64,000 bases of DNA from Malacoplasma sp. (GCA_021444005.1 JABUSB010000003.1:1-64000); one strand, 5' to 3'; numbered from the stretch's first letter, positions 10,629 to 20,857 are shown. The notes: generated by a model from the letters alone, not told the origin. Numbers and translations: made by a program.

Positions 10629-11660
10629 CTACTTAATCAAAAATGGTGTATTATAATCCTCTATCAATTCACTTTGGTAATTTCAAGACACGATTGGTGA
10701 AATTACCACATAGACCGGATAGATAATAATGAAGTTAAATACTACCATTGGGATAAAAGCTAAAATTCTAATGAACAACCAATTATCATATCCTAATGTA
10801 CTTAAATCGGCATCAAAGAAAGGCATTAGTAAGACATTAATTAAAATCTCGGTTGTCATTGCACATATAATTATTAAACAAAAGTTATTAAAATAATCTT
10901 TTTTATATTTTTGTTTTGTACCGAAAGTACGTCTTCGGTAGCGGTTTGGTACAATATTTTTATTACCAAAGATTTTACTAAACAAATATAAAAATCAAAT
11001 TAATGCTGTTGAGAATGCTAAAAAGCCCCCAATGATCGCAGCTAATGTTGATTTACTAATTAAATCACTAATAAATGGGAATATCGTTTGTAATGCACCC
11101 TCTTTGCCTTGGAAAAAATAGAAGATAAATGAAATTGATAGGGCACACGAAATGATTGATATTATGGTGGCAGTTAATGCATATCACGATTTTTTTTGAT
11201 CAGAATATGAAAATAAGGTTCTAATCAACCCGGCTAGCAATCCGTAAGCCATTGCCGATATAAAATAACCATAGTGGAAAATCCCAGCAGTCATAATAAT
11301 TGATAATAAATCAGTAATGGCCCCAACAAACATTCCAATAAAAGGCCCAAATAACAACCCCCCGATTTTAATTAGAATCCCCTCGATAGTGACTCGAGTT
11401 CCTGGAAACGCACGAAACAATACTGAAAAAAGGTTTGCAGTTACAAAGGTTAAAATCAATAATACTGCAACCGATAATGCAATTACCATTGAGATATTGG
11501 AAATTCCCTGCACTGAAGGACGGGGAATAATGTAATATCTTTTTTTATACTTAAAGTAGTAATAGATTTTTTTTAATGAAGTAGCTAAAATGATCGCAAT
11601 AAAAAAAGCTAAAAAAATTAATACTGCACTAAAAGAATTTAAAGGTCCTTGTTGTGACAT
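10629..11660 (-). CDS. ECF transporter S component (folate-type family)
   Basis: 343 residues, continuous when two UGA codons are read as Trp. Five to seven hydrophobic helices are visible. The family core is clear around residues 85-145: an ILIKIGGLLFGPFIGMFVGA stretch, then TDLLSI and the GIFHYGYFISAMAYGLLAGLI helix. This matches the LFGPxxGxxVGxxxD signature of FolT-like vitamin-binding S subunits. An extra basic, soluble insertion (GTKQKYKKD, about 235-255) lies between helices. The S component binds the vitamin and is driven by a shared EcfA/EcfA'/EcfT module, which is not in this window. It is first in the operon with gatCAB, for no obvious functional reason. Substrate is inferred only from family resemblance. 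Confidence 0.7.
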
Positions 11661-11735
11661 TAATAGTACTCCAAGAAATTAATAATATATTTTATCATTT
11701 TAGTTTTAATAAAAATTGCAATTTTATGGAATAAA

Positions 11736-11785
11736 AAAATATATTTTTTAAAGCTTTAATAGTGCTTTTTAAAATATATTTTAAG
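11736..11785 (-). terminator. Intrinsic terminator of rpmG-secE-nusG
   Basis: Long A/T stem AAAATATATTTTTTAAAGC / GCTTTTTAAAATATATTTT, just downstream of the nusG stop and upstream of the ECF S-component promoter. Confidence 0.75.
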
Positions 11786-11798
11786 GTTTTGATTAAGA

Positions 11799-12863
11799 TT
11801 AAAGTTTTTTAGTAACTTCTTCAAAATCAAATTCAACAATGTTATCGTGATCTAAAGTTTCAATTAAAACTTTAACCTTTTTGTTTTCAACATCGACCTC
11901 TTTTACAATTCCTTCATCGTCTTTTAGAGGTCCACTCACAATTGTTACTGTGTTACCAATATCAAAGTAAGGGTTTTTCTCTAATGCTTTCCCCGATTCA
12001 AAAAATGATTCGAATTCAGTTTCATTAGTAGATTCATTATCTGATATTGTTTGTTCATCAATTTCGGTGTTTTCCACAATTTGGACGTGATCTTCAAAAT
12101 AAGCATTAGATTCTTCATTTGCTTTTTCATTTTTCTCAGAAGAAAGCGTTTTTGTATCTGATAAAAATTCAAAGGTTTGTTGTTTAGTTTCATTCTCTTT
12201 ACTAATTAATGAAGAATCAAAAAAACCATCACTATCAGTTGTTGATTCTTCATAGACTTGGTTTAAAAACTCAATGTGTTTTTCAGGCTCAACATTTTTA
12301 GAAATATTAGTATCAACATAAACATCTGGTGTTTTGTTGATGACAATATCTTTATTCATTTCCGGGTCAAACAAATTTTTAACTTCAATATCTGACATTG
12401 GAATTGGTTTTGCACCTTTACCAGAAGACCCTACAAATCCAGTAACCCCAAAAGTATTTCGAATGATATACCAAGCTTGGTCATTCATTATCATTTTGAT
12501 ATAAATGTAACCTGGGAAGCGGTTAATTTGTCTTACTCTAGTTTTTTTGTATCGGTTACCAGGTAATGTTTCTCAAGTAATTGTTTTCGTATTGCGAAAT
12601 CGAGTTGGAGGTGGGTTATTAATTGGGTCAAAAACCTCAATTGTAATCTCCCTACTTTTTAGTAATCGAATTTCATGAACTACCTCTTCTAGTTTATAAG
12701 CTCTTACCTTATCTTCAATACTTTGGTATACGGTATCTTCATTCCCAGTAATTGAAGTGACAATATACCACTTTGATTCTTCTTTTAATTTTTCTTTTTC
12801 ACTTTTTTGACCTCCATCATTGATTTGGTCATCTATTAATATTTCTTTATTTTCTTCCATCAT
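11799..12863 (-). CDS. nusG: Transcription termination/antitermination factor NusG with large acidic insertion
   Basis: 354 residues, about twice the usual 180. The NGN domain is residues 30-160: [15 protein letters not shown], the FPGYIYIKM strand (split by one UGA Trp) and [15 protein letters not shown]. The KOW domain is at the C-terminus: [21 protein letters not shown]. Between them lie about 115 mostly acidic, Ser/Thr/Glu-rich residues with no recognisable fold (roughly 180-295). Two ATGs are adjacent; the second has the better distance from GGAG. NusG binds RNA polymerase and couples it to pausing, Rho or the ribosome. It follows secE in the conserved secE-nusG order. Confidence 0.93.
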
Positions 12864-12873
12864 TTACTCCAAG

Positions 12874-13284
12874 TTAAATACTTGTGACTCCCACACTAAT
12901 TAAGGTAAAAATAATTGCGAAAAAAACGACAACGACAATTGTGATTAAAAACCCAAATGCAAGTTTTTTTCTTGAAGTTCACGTAACTCTTTCAAACTCT
13001 TTACCAATTCCTAAGAAAAACTTTTTAAAAACATTACTCTTTTGAGTTTGATTATTTTTGATTTCCTTTGCTTTTTTGTTTGTTTTTTTTGCTTTGTTTT
13101 GTTTTGCAACTAAAACTTCTTTATTCTCTTCTTTTCAAACTTCTGGATTGGGGTTGCCAAAAAGACTTTGATTTCGGTTTGTTTGAGAGTTTGTGGAAAC
13201 CAAATCAGAATTGTTTTGATTGTCTTGTATTAAATCATTTGCATCATTTATTACAACTTCATTTTGTTTATTTTTCTTTTTCAT
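12874..13284 (-). CDS. secE: Preprotein translocase subunit SecE, N-terminally extended
   Basis: 136 residues with one UGA Trp at EVWKEE and a second in the signature EFERVTWTSRKKL. The SecE core is C-terminal: that signature followed by one transmembrane helix (about 108-130, FGFLITIVVVVFFAIIFTLI). The first 70 residues are an Asn/Gln/Lys-rich low-complexity extension. SecE clamps SecY in the membrane channel. The ATG follows the rpmG stop by one base, and nusG follows directly. Confidence 0.9.
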
Positions 13285-13285
13285 A

Positions 13286-13432
13286 TTATTTAGTTTCTTT
13301 ATGTAAAGTTTTTTTGTTACACTTACGACAAAACTTATTTAATTCTAGTCGTTCTTTTCTAGCGGCATTAGTTTTAGTCCGATAATTGCGTGACAAACAA
13401 ATTTCGCAAATCATTATAATTTCTTTTACCAT
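13286..13432 (-). CDS. rpmG: 50S ribosomal protein L33
   Basis: 48 residues from the ATG at 13432 ([17 protein letters not shown]); a shorter start at 13414 would give 42. The product has two CxxC pairs (CEIC, CRKC) that bind zinc, and the NYRTKTN segment typical of bacterial L33. It is first in the conserved rpmG-secE-nusG order. Neither start has a good Shine-Dalgarno. Confidence 0.93.
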   Translation of the reverse strand: MVKEIIMICEICLSRNYRTKTNAARKERLELNKFCRKCNKKTLHKETK

Positions 13433-13448
13433 AATAATTTATTTTAGT

Positions 13449-13483
13449 GTGAATAAAAAAAACCCAGACGGGTTTTTATTCAC
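13449..13483. terminator. Hairpin upstream of rpmG
   Basis: GTGAATAAAAAAAACCC-AGAC-GGGTTTTTATTCAC, a nearly perfect inverted repeat with an intrinsic-terminator shape. It lies in the 5' region of rpmG (minus strand) and before the DUF2156 gene (plus strand), so it either insulates the two or acts as a leader structure. Confidence 0.6.
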
Positions 13484-13593
13484 AACAAAGTAATTATATC
13501 CTTTAAATTGAATTATCAAATAAAAATATTATTGTTTATCTTTATTTGATAATTGTGCTTAAATTAATAGATACTTTAACCATTTTATTTGAT

Positions 13594-14499
13594 ATGCTGA
13601 CAAAACTTAGTTGAAACAATATTAATTGATTGCAAGAGGATTGTAATCAATTAGATGGTCAATTCCCCATTTCCTTTATTAACTTTTACACTTGAAAATT
13701 CTACAATTCGCACTTTTATTTTATTAAAAAAGATAATGCAATCTATTTATATATTTTCGAGTTTGAAAATAATGATCCAAATTTTAAACCCTTAAGCATT
13801 TCGGTTTTTGCCCCAATTGTGAAAGACAAAAATGCTGTAAATTTAATTAAGCATTACAAAGATGCAATTTATGCAATTAAGGATTTTTTAGTTAAGGATA
13901 AAAACATTAGCATTGATATTTGTTCATTTGATTTAAAAGATCTTAAGTTGTTTAAAAATGCCCAAACAGTTTTTACTTTTAATTGCGGTTATATTTATGA
14001 AACTAACCAACTTAAATATATGAGTGGTAAAAAGATGCAAAAGAAGCGCAACTTTTTAAACTATTACAACAAAAACTTTGCAAAAGATTCACAAGTTTTT
14101 AAATATGATTCAAGTTGGAAACAAAAAATCATTGAATTCTGTAAAAAATATTGCATTGATGAAAACACGAATCAAATCCGGACTAATGAAATCCAGGTGA
14201 TTCAAGATTTTCTAAACTCTGAAACCAAAGGATTGGGGACAATCCTTTTATACAAAGACAACATTATTGGTTTTACATACGGATTTGTGTGTAAAGATAA
14301 ATATGAAATCTTTTTTGAAAAAGCTGATAAAAACTTTAAAGGGAGTTTTCAATATTTAATCACTCAAAATTTATTAATTAATGAAATTAATACTAAATAT
14401 GTTGACCGGCAAGATGACATTAATAGTGAGAATCTTAAAAAATCAAAATTAAGCTATAAACCAATTGATGTAATTAAACTCTATTTTTTTAAACCATAA
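13594..14499 (+). CDS. DUF2156 (GNAT-fold, phosphatidylglycerol lysyltransferase C-terminal-like) protein
   Basis: 301 residues from the ATG at 13594; three UGA Trp codons lie near the N-terminus. No clear Shine-Dalgarno is seen, and a GTG at 13819 would give a shorter 226-residue form, but the upstream part is in frame and protein-like. The domain is recognised from LKYMSGKKMQKKRNFLNYY, the central TILLYKDNIIGFTYGFV strand-turn and the late KYVDRQDDINSENLKKSKLSYKP motif, which are typical of DUF2156 proteins. The family transfers an acyl or aminoacyl group; the substrate is unknown. It is soluble, without the MprF flippase part. Confidence 0.7.
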
Positions 14500-14504
14500 T
14501 AAAT

Positions 14505-14546
14505 AAAAAAGCTATCTTCTGATACTAGAAAATAGCTTTATTTTTT
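14505..14546. terminator. Bidirectional intrinsic terminator
   Basis: Stem AAAGCTAT / ATAGCTTT with further partial pairing in the loop and a T run. It lies between the convergent DUF2156 gene and tRNA-Trp. Confidence 0.7.
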
Positions 14547-14548
14547 AA

Positions 14549-14623
14549 TGGCAGGGGTAGCAGGACTCGAACCCACAACACGCGGATTTGAAGTCCGCCG
14601 TTCTACCATTGAACTATACCCCT
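14549..14623 (-). tRNA. tRNA-Trp (anticodon TCA, reads UGA)
   Basis: 75 nt. Acceptor AGGGGTA/TACCCCT, D arm TAGTTCAATGGTAGAAC, anticodon loop ACTTCAAAT, T arm GGGTTCGAGTCC, encoded CCA. The UCA anticodon decodes UGA (and UGG by wobble) as Trp, which is the molecular proof of genetic code 4 in this window. Closely similar to the tRNA-Trp(CCA) at 25434. Confidence 0.97.
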
Positions 14624-14686
14624 AATAATTAATGTCTTGTTTATTTTAAATAATTTTTTTATTTGCAATTCAAAAAGTGGTATGAA

Positions 14687-15499
14687 TTAGCTTTTAATAG
14701 CGATTTCTTTATCACTATTAAATACCTTTTTAATAAATTCATAAATTTCTTTTTTAATCTTTTCCCCTTCTCCCCCTTGAAGCGAGTCAACCATATATTG
14801 AAAGATTCCAAGGGACAATTCTTTAGGTTCAAATTCAGGAGTTTTTGGGAAGCAATATAAATAAATCATTGTTAGCAATGATTGACAAAAGTGTTGTAAA
14901 GAAGGCTCTTTATAAGTGAATTCATCAATTAGACTATTGATTTCATTATAATATGCTGATTCTTCAAAGATGTTAACATCCATTGTATTAATGCGAAATG
15001 ATTGTTTTGATTGGCTATTGTAGAAATCAAAATCATAAATTAAACGGTGGGCTCTGAAGTTTTCTAAAATATAGATTTTGTGAATGTTAGAAGTTTTTTT
15101 AGATACTAGAATTGCTTCAATTTTTTTAATTTCTTCTGGTGTTAAATCAGATGCATATCTTCCTAAGAAGATCAAAAATGCAGATGTATTTAAAACACCA
15201 TTTTGATCAATGATTTTATAAATCATTTGGTCTCGTGACACATTTTCAAATTCACTAGCACTTTTAACATAATTAATTTCTGTTTCTAAATCAAGTGCTA
15301 GTTTTTCCAATTCTTCTAAAAAAGTAGAAGGAATGTATGGCGTTTCCAATTCATCTTTGATAATGTTTAACGCTTGTCTAAAGTCACTTTCCTCCATTAA
15401 TTTGCGTGCTTTTTTAATAACACGATTGTAATATGCAGTTAATGGATCATCTTTGTGAAATTGAGTAACAATTTTTTTATTCTTTTTGTCTTTTTTCAT
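14687..15499 (-). CDS. Hypothetical cytoplasmic protein, DUF3196-like
   Basis: 270 residues, mainly helical and soluble, with no signal peptide or membrane segment. The KARKLMEESDFRQALNIIKDELETPYIPS segment (about 30-58) resembles the start of DUF3196 proteins known from the Mycoplasma pneumoniae group (MPN330-like). The repeated helical pairs look TPR-like. No function is known. It is divergent from the methyltransferase gene and reads toward tRNA-Trp. Family assignment is from memory of the N-terminal pattern. Confidence 0.6.
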   Translation of the reverse strand: MKKDKKNKKIVTQFHKDDPLTAYYNRVIKKARKLMEESDFRQALNIIKDELETPYIPSTFLEELEKLALDLETEINYVKSASEFENVSRDQMIYKIIDQNGVLNTSAFLIFLGRYASDLTPEEIKKIEAILVSKKTSNIHKIYILENFRAHRLIYDFDFYNSQSKQSFRINTMDVNIFEESAYYNEINSLIDEFTYKEPSLQHFCQSLLTMIYLYCFPKTPEFEPKELSLGIFQYMVDSLQGGEGEKIKKEIYEFIKKVFNSDKEIAIKS

Positions 15500-15677
15500 A
15501 CTAATTAATATTTTCTTTTGCTTTTAAATCTAAATTCTTTCAAAAAATTGGGGCTATAAAACCAATATTTTGATATGAAGTTTTTCAATTAAAAATATTT
15601 TAAACTAGTTTATTAATTTTTAATATCTGTTTTTGCTATATGTTAAAGTATATTAAAGGCAAAAGAAAATAGAGTGT

Positions 15678-16967
15678 ATGAAGGAATATAGTATTAATGA
15701 AATTGCATTAATAACTTGCAAAACGGTTAAGTTTATTAGAAGAGAGGTTGCAAAAGGAAGTTTAAAAAGTTTTAAAAAGGGCAATAAAACACTTATTTTT
15801 GAACATAACTTAAATGAATGAAAAACTACTTCACTTGCACAAATCATTAATGTATTTGCTTCTACTAACCCAATTAGAAGTAATAAAACAAACAAAGCTA
15901 AGAAGAAAGCAGATTTAGTTAACTGGATTGATGTTTCGCAAGAGATGAAGCAAATTGATGCGTGAAAAGACAATTCACAAATTAGAGATTTTAACTTTGT
16001 AGATTTGTTTACAGGCGCTGGTGGATTGTCTTGTGGTTTAACAATGAGTGGAATGATGCCTGTTGGTTCTGTAGAAATTATGCGTGAAGCTGTACAAACC
16101 TATAAATTAAATTTCTCTAAAATTAAAGGCTTTGAGGAAAATGTAGCAGATAAGGACATCAGGGATAAAAAGATAAAACAAGAATTAATTGCTTCTTTAA
16201 AAAACAAACATATCCATTTAATTGCAGGTGGGTTTCCTTGCCAAGGTTTTAGTATGGCCGGAAATCGGATTATTGCAGATCCTAGAAATTCTTTGTATCT
16301 TGATATGTTAGACATTGTAAAACAAATCAAACCTGATTTTGTTTTAATGGAAAATGTTGAAGGATTGCGTTCAATGATGGGTGGTAAAATTGAACAAAAA
16401 ATTATAGGAGATTATAAAAAAATTGGGTATGAAATTAATGTGACAGTGTTGAACAGTGCAGATTATGGTGTTGCCCAATTTCGGAAAAGAGTAATATTTA
16501 TTGGGAACAGAATCGGAATTAAAAACTACCACCCTAAACCAATATTTAATGAAACTAATTTTGTAACAGTGGGTGATGTATTAAACAAATATTTAAAGAT
16601 GGCAGAAAACAACGAAATCAACCATATCTTTTCCAATACTACTGAATCAATGCAAAAAAGATTAGAAGCACTTCCAATTGGTAAAAGCTTATATGGTAAT
16701 TACAGTGATGCTTGAAAAAAGGTTGATTGAAACAAACCTTCTTGTACTGTAAAAGAAAATCACGGAGGAGTGAATGTGCATCCAATTCTTAATCGGGTGA
16801 TGACTCCAAGAGAGTTGGCAACATTACAATCATTTCCAGAAGATTTTATTTTTTGTGGTGCTAAGAAATGACAGCTAGTTCAAATTGGGAATGCAGTTCC
16901 GTGTTTATTAGCAAAAGCGATTGGCTTAGCAATATTAAGAGCATATGAAGAGCGAAAAAATAATTAA
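15678..16967 (+). CDS. DNA (cytosine-5-)-methyltransferase with N-terminal HTH domain
   Basis: 429 residues. Residues 1-50 look like an excisionase/MerR-type winged helix (YSINEIALITCKTVKFIRREV). The methylase domain begins at 107 with all key motifs in order: I DLFTGAGGLSCG (SAM binding), IV GGFPCQGFS (catalytic Cys188), VI ENVEGL (catalytic Glu225), VIII QFRKRVIFIG, IX RVMTPRELATLQSFPEDF, X QIGNAVP. It transfers methyl from SAM to C5 of cytosine. Four UGA Trp codons are present. The target site lies in the variable region between VIII and IX and cannot be read. The flanking genes do not resemble a restriction enzyme, so it looks solitary. Confidence 0.92.
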
Positions 16968-17013
16968 AATACAGAATAAAAAAATTTTAGCTAAACAAGA
17001 TTTCCTTATTTAA

Positions 17014-17565
17014 CTAAAATTTAACTTTTCTTTTTTGCCCTAAAATTTCTAAGAATTCTGGTGTGATAAAATCCATTATCTCTTTTCTAAATTCTTCATT
17101 TTTAAAAAGCGTTAAAGCATTTTCACAATTTTCAATAATTTCTTTTTCATAATGATAAAGCACTTTATTTTCCTCATATTCATCTTTATCCAAAAGATGG
17201 TGCACACTTTTATTTGTAGACATTTTGATATCTAAATCAAAATCATAATATTTAATTGCTTCTTCTTCATAAATAAAAGGACTTGCAATATTAACATAAT
17301 ATGCAATTATTCCAGTTGGCAACAGCGTTGCAATGATGTTATACCATTTATCAGGATAAAAAAATCAAAATGCATTTTTGTAATTTTTAGAGACAAAGCA
17401 TCTTTTAGAATATTTTTCACTTGTAATTACTTTTGAATTAAATAAGGAAACAACAACATAATTTTCAGTTACTAATAAAACTTCAGGAAACTCTCAAATT
17501 CGGTATAACCACCCATTTCTTTTGTAAGCGTGGACCATTATTTTTTTATTTTCTTTGATATTCAT
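17014..17565 (-). CDS. DUF402 family protein, likely nucleoside tri-/diphosphate phosphatase (YgaC/Ntdp-like)
   Basis: 183 residues, start MNIKENKKIMVHAYKRNGW, with AAAGGA upstream. It matches the DUF402 pattern: YKRNGWLYRIWEFPEVL near the start, then FWFFYPDKWYNIIATL, PTGIIAYYVNIASPFIYEE and the acidic YYDFDLDIKM block, ending with HHLLDKDEYEEN. In firmicutes this family (S. aureus Ntdp, B. subtilis YgaC) hydrolyses nucleoside tri- and diphosphates using Asp/Glu-bound divalent metal. Soluble and monocistronic. Confidence 0.75.
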
Positions 17566-17723
17566 TGTGTTTCCTTTATTTGAATTTAATTGAAAAAGAG
17601 AGTTAAATTGATAATTCAATTTTAAAAGTAGTAATTTATTTTATATTTCAAAAATTGGAGTATCAACAAAAAATTACAAGTTTAATGCTTTTAATTTGAA
17701 TAAATTTTTGAAATTAAAGACGC

Positions 17724-17743
17724 TAATAATAATAATAATAATA
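17724..17743. repeat. TAA trinucleotide microsatellite
   Basis: Between six and seven uninterrupted TAA units, 350 bases upstream of hsdM and about 160 bases upstream of the DUF402 start. Simple repeats of this kind can change length and alter promoter spacing, as GAA repeats do in M. gallisepticum vlhA; here any such effect is only a possibility. Confidence 0.6.
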
Positions 17744-17944
17744 TGCATTTAATTATTGCTTAATTTATTAGTTTTCTTTTTAAAAAAAACTATGATTTTA
17801 ATGCATTTTTGATAAGCTGAATTTGTTTATTGCAAATTAACCTAATGAATCAATATTATATTGTAATTTGTGTTTTGCTTTAAAAATTGGATGATTGTTG
17901 GGTAATTTAGTATAAAAGTAATTAATAAAACAGTTATACATTTC

Positions 17945-17950
17945 TATAAT
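17945..17950 (+). promoter_or_regulatory. Putative -10 box of the type I R-M operon
   Basis: TATAAT about 145 bases upstream of the hsdM start, leaving a leader of about 135 nt that contains the 17983-18025 hairpin. Confidence 0.45.
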
Positions 17951-17982
17951 TTAGGAAAAATTCTAAATTTTATAAATTAACT

Positions 17983-18025
17983 AATGAGTAAGAATAACAT
18001 TTTTCAAAAATGATTTTTACTCATT
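17983..18025 (+). promoter_or_regulatory. Leader hairpin before hsdM
   Basis: Inverted repeat AATGAGTAA ... TTACTCATT with additional internal pairing (CATTTTT / AAAAATG). It is followed by a T-rich stretch, so it could be an attenuator or a terminator of upstream transcripts. Confidence 0.45.
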
Positions 18026-18094
18026 ATTTGAATTTTCTTTTATTACTATTAACTTAATAAGGTACGTTTTTTATCTAATAAGTAGGAGAAAGAA

Positions 18095-19699
18095 ATGGAT
18101 CATAATATTAAAGATAAAATAGATGCGTTATGGAAATGTATGGAAGATAACCAAATGACTGATGCAAAAACCAACATTACTCAGATTACTTATCTATTAT
18201 TTATCAAAATGCTTGATGATAAACAAATGATAAAAGAGAGCAATGCAAGATCTTTTGGTAATACAGAAATTAAAGATCCAGTTTTCAAAGAAGGAATTTA
18301 TAGAAAAACAGAGGATGAAAATGGTCAAATTATTGAAGTTACTTATGATGATTTAAGATGACATAATTTTATCCATTATGAAACTGATAAGAGATTTACT
18401 ATAGTCCGTGATAGTGTCTTTAAGTTTATTAGTGAATTAAATTTAAGTGAAAATCTTGCTCTATATCGATTTATGAAAAGGGCTAAATTAGAAATTCCTT
18501 CTGCCGAAATATTAGAGCGAATTGTTACCAGATTAAATGATAAAGATTTAAATCTTGATAACAAACAAATAAAAGGTGATGTTTATGAGTATTTACTTGA
18601 AAAACTTAATAAGAACAAATCCAATGGACAATTTAGAACACCAAGACATATTGTTAGAATGATGGTTGAATTAATGAAACCAAAACTGGGCGATAAGATT
18701 TGTGATCCTGCAATGGGGACTGCAGGTTTTTTAATGGAATCTGCTAAATACATTAATGAGCATCAAAAAGACGATTTAAATAACAAATCTGATCGATATA
18801 TTTTTAACAATGATATGTTTTATGGATATGACACAGACCCTGATATGCTTCGCATTGGGTCTATGAATATGTATTTTCATGATGTCTCAGGTTCACAAAT
18901 TTATCAAAAAAATTCTTTAACAGATGAAAATGATGATAAATCTAAATTTGATTTAATACTTGCAAATCCTCCTTTTAGTGCACCAGTTGAAATGAATGAC
19001 TTATCCAAATCACTTAAAGATATTGTTCCTACTAAAAAAACTGAATTACTTTTTATTGCATTATTTTTAAGAAGTTTAAAAATTGGTGGAAGATGTGCAT
19101 CAATAGTTCCAGTTGGTGTATTAAATAATACTAGTGAAATGGCTTATACAACAATAAGAAAAGAGTTAGTAAAAAATCAAAAATTACGAGCAATTATTTA
19201 TATGCCAAGTGGTGTTTTTAAACCATACTCTGGTGTACAAACTGCAATCATTATTTTTGATAAAACAGATAATGGAGGGACTGATAAAGTTTGACTTTAT
19301 AATATGGAAAATGATGGCTTATCTTTAGATGATAAAAGATCTGAAATTAAAGAAAATGATATACCAAACATTTTAAGTAGGTTTGGTAATGATGATGAAA
19401 ATAATAGAACTGCTTATGATAAATCTTTTTTTATTACAAAAGAAGAAATAGTTGCTAACAATTATGTTTTAAGTTGGAACAAGTATCAGAAGAAGCACAT
19501 TGAGAAAAAAATATATCGAACCACACAAGAGATTTTTGATTCTTTAACAAAGAATGAAGTGGATTATTTTGATAATTTAAAAAGTTTATCAAAAGATTAT
19601 GTAAAAGATTGTTTAACTAAAATACTATCCTCATTAGATGAAAAAGATTTCAAAGAAATTGTTGATAAAGTAAACATTAAAAAACAATTATTAAAATAA
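18095..19699 (+). CDS. hsdM: Type I restriction-modification system, DNA methyltransferase subunit HsdM
   Basis: 534 residues, start preceded by AGGAG. An N-terminal HsdM helical domain (about 1-140) is followed by the adenine-N6 methylase domain: motif I DPAMGTAGFL, motif IV NPPFS, and FRTPRHIVRMMVELMKPKLGD before motif I, as in the N-6 DNA methylase family. The subunit binds SAM and methylates adenine in the site chosen by HsdS. Two in-frame UGA codons are read as Trp. First gene of hsdM-hsdS1-hsdS2-hsdS3-hsdR. Confidence 0.96.
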
Positions 19700-19817
19700 G
19701 TACTATTTTTAAAAGTTGAGAAACTAATTAAAATAAAAAAGAATGCTAATAAATTAGGAATAATAAGGGATGCTGCAATTATTAATATTGTGGTTTTAAT
19801 AGATTAGGAATGTATGT

Positions 19818-20333
19818 ATGCAATTAAAAGAATTATTTAGTTTTTTACCAAAGTCCAAACGCCCAGCATCTTATGGTAAATCAGAGGGTAAGTATCCTTT
19901 TTTTAATTCAAGTAATGTTGTAAATAAATTTATGGATGTACCAGACTACAATGGTGAATTTCTTATTATTGGAGATGGAGGTAGCGGAAACTGTAAGTAC
20001 TATAATGGTAGTTTTTCTTCAAGCGACCATACTTATGTACTTCAACCAAAAGAAAATGTTAATTGCAAACTTATTAAATATTTTTTAGAAAAAGATAGCT
20101 ACAAAATCTTGAATGAAGGTTTTAAAGGTGTTGGTATAAAAAATATTAGTAAATCATATATTGAAAATATTGAATTTAAAAAGAATAAAAAATATTCAGA
20201 TGCAATTATTTTAAATTCATTAGACTCAATAAACTCTTTAATAAATAATTTAAATGATCAAATAATTTTATTTGATGAGTTAATTAAATCACGATTTAAT
20301 GGTCAGGAGGCAAATATATGAAAAGAAAATTAA
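19818..20333 (+). CDS. hsdS: Half-length HsdS specificity protein (cassette 1, one target-recognition domain)
   Basis: 171 residues, one target-recognition domain plus the following conserved helix that ends FDELIKSRFNGQEANI, with four further codons (Trp by UGA) before TAA. A complete HsdS has two such units, so this is half size. The last 16 bases overlap the next cassette, whose GGAGG ribosome site lies inside this gene. Half-S subunits can dimerise into a symmetric specificity unit in some type I systems, or be silent donors for recombination through the direct repeat at 20271-20309. Confidence 0.85.
20271..20309 (+). repeat. hsdS direct repeat 1
   Basis: Encodes FDELIKSRFNGQE at the end of cassette 1. 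It shares a 23-base identical core (20287-20309 region) with repeat 2 and also carries the ribosome site of cassette 2. Confidence 0.85.
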
Positions 20334-20857
20334 TTGATGTTTGTCTCTTAAATAATTACAAACAACTTGATGCACAATCTCTTGAAGAATTAAGAACTTT
20401 TGAAGGAAAAATTAAACTTCTTCCAAGTTCGAAAGATTATGATTGAGTAACTAATTTAGAGATTGCAAAAGACTATTTATGTGAAGGTGAAATAATTACT
20501 CTTGGCAAAGCAAGATATGCAAACATAAAGTATCACAATGGACTATTTGTTTCAGCAAATAACATAATAATTGAATCTAATGATAAAGAAAATATCTTAA
20601 CTAAATACATTTATTATTACTGCTTTTGAAACAATAAAAAATTTTATGTTGAAGCAACTACTTATCCAAAATTTGATATGAAGTCTTTTGAGAATTCATT
20701 AATAGAAATTCCTAAAAAGAATGTGCAGCAAGAAATAATAAATAAACTTGATAATTTATTTTGAATAATAAAAAATCAAGAATCACAATTAATTCTTTAT
20801 GATGAACTTATTAAATCACGATTTAATGGTCAGGATGGTGTGTTGTATGTTAGTTAA
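20318..20857 (+). CDS. hsdS: Half-length HsdS specificity protein (cassette 2)
   Basis: 179 residues from the ATG at 20318, preceded by CAGGAGG. One target-recognition domain (about 1-140, different in sequence from cassette 1), then the conserved helix ending YDELIKSRFNGQDGV. Three UGA Trp codons are present. The 3' end overlaps the start of cassette 3 by 11 bases in another frame. Same copy of the conserved segment as cassettes 1 and 3, so it can recombine with either. Confidence 0.85.
20798..20836 (+). repeat. hsdS direct repeat 2
   Basis: Encodes YDELIKSRFNGQD at the end of cassette 2. Its first two thirds are identical over about 26 bases with repeat 3, and its second half is identical to repeat 1. 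Confidence 0.85.

Larger units (their letters stand above)
17566..18094. other. Long regulatory intergenic region upstream of hsdM
   Basis: About 530 bases with no gene on either strand, strongly A+T-rich. It holds the DUF402 promoter (minus strand), a TAA trinucleotide run at 17724-17743, a TATAAT box at 17945-17950 and a long hairpin at 17983-18025 in the predicted hsdM leader. AGGAG lies 8 nt before hsdM. Confidence 0.6.

Noticed and set aside
13819-14499. DUF2156 gene starting at GTG 13819
   Set aside because: The frame is open and protein-like to ATG 13594, and family members are longer than 226 residues.
20318-20857. Cassettes 1 and 2 as one full-length HsdS with a frameshift error
   Set aside because: Cassette 2 has its own strong ribosome site and ATG with a 16-base overlap, so separate genes are at least as likely; a sequencing error cannot be fully excluded.
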